A model generated the notes under the pieces. That model did not search any database. It saw only the letters and a program-made list of their open reading frames with translations, and was not told where the DNA came from. DNA of 5,759 nucleotides, taken from Desulfobulbaceae bacterium (GTDB lineage Bacteria > Desulfobacterota > Desulfobulbia > Desulfobulbales > SURF-16). The translations under genes were made by a program, and so were the position numbers. The stretch is taken from NCBI GenBank assembly GCA_024763115.1, contig JANTGB010000163.1, forward strand, positions 1 to 5,759, read 5' to 3'. This document shows positions 5,671 through 5,759 of the stretch, in pieces; the first letter of the stretch is position 1; every line of letters begins with the position of its first letter.

Positions 5671-5759
5671 CATTTAGAGAAGTGATCTAATTGCATGCAA
5701 CCGCAGGCATAGCAGGGCTACGTTGAGGATTGCATAATTGCAGATCGCTTTTCTAAATG
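5671..5759. repeat. Long hairpin ending at the right edge
   Basis: The outer arms 5671-5688 and 5742-5759 pair over 18 positions: 16 are Watson-Crick matches and both exceptions become G-U pairs in RNA of the plus strand. After a symmetric 6-nt interruption (AATTGC on both sides) a second stem ATGCAA/TTGCAT (5695-5700, 5730-5735) follows. A small TAGC/GCTA hairpin (5710-5713, 5717-5720) sits near the tip. TTGCATGCAA (5691-5700) is a perfect palindrome by itself. This looks like a dispersed hairpin element or structured RNA; it lies upstream of nagZ and may continue past the window. Confidence 0.7.

Noticed and set aside
5671..5759. Integron attC site or IS end
   Set aside because: No RYYYAAC/GTTRRRY core sites are seen and no integrase or transposase is in the window.

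Overview
The window looks like chromosomal DNA of an anaerobic Gram-negative bacterium, most likely a member of the Desulfobacterota (former Deltaproteobacteria). The reasons are a Cys-rich Mrp/NBP35-type ATPase, a twelve-heme c-type cytochrome, a GH3 NagZ-like enzyme and MITE-like inverted repeats between genes. This placement is an inference from gene content; no rRNA or other marker is present.

All five convincing genes lie on the minus strand, so transcription runs from right to left. First comes nagZ (4546-5550, peptidoglycan recycling). It is followed after 28 bp by an exported right-handed beta-helix protein (3279-4517). The beta-helix gene overlaps by 8 bp a dodecaheme cytochrome c gene (2372-3286). 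These three probably form one transcription unit whose last two products leave the cytoplasm. A 123-bp gap holding a MITE-like inverted repeat (2275-2357) separates them from a small Mth938-like protein (1907-2248). After about 510 bp without a supported gene comes the Fe-S carrier ATPase gene mrp (461-1393), which has its own consensus ribosome binding site and a likely intrinsic terminator at 215-243.

The non-coding DNA is unusually rich in inverted repeats. Two direct copies of a roughly 110-bp structured repeat (301-411 and 1497-1607, constant offset 1196) flank mrp. Their stems are kept by paired base changes. A third, partial piece of the same family lies upstream of nagZ in opposite orientation (5598-5628). 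The left edge (1-96) holds two adjacent strong hairpins, and the right edge (5671-5759) is a single long hairpin that ends exactly at the last base.

The most notable items are: the covarying repeat family around mrp; the cytochrome, which reads as three tandem copies of a tetraheme module; the translational coupling of the beta-helix protein to that cytochrome; and the unexplained hairpins at both ends. I see no CRISPR array, tRNA, rRNA, transposase or phage gene.
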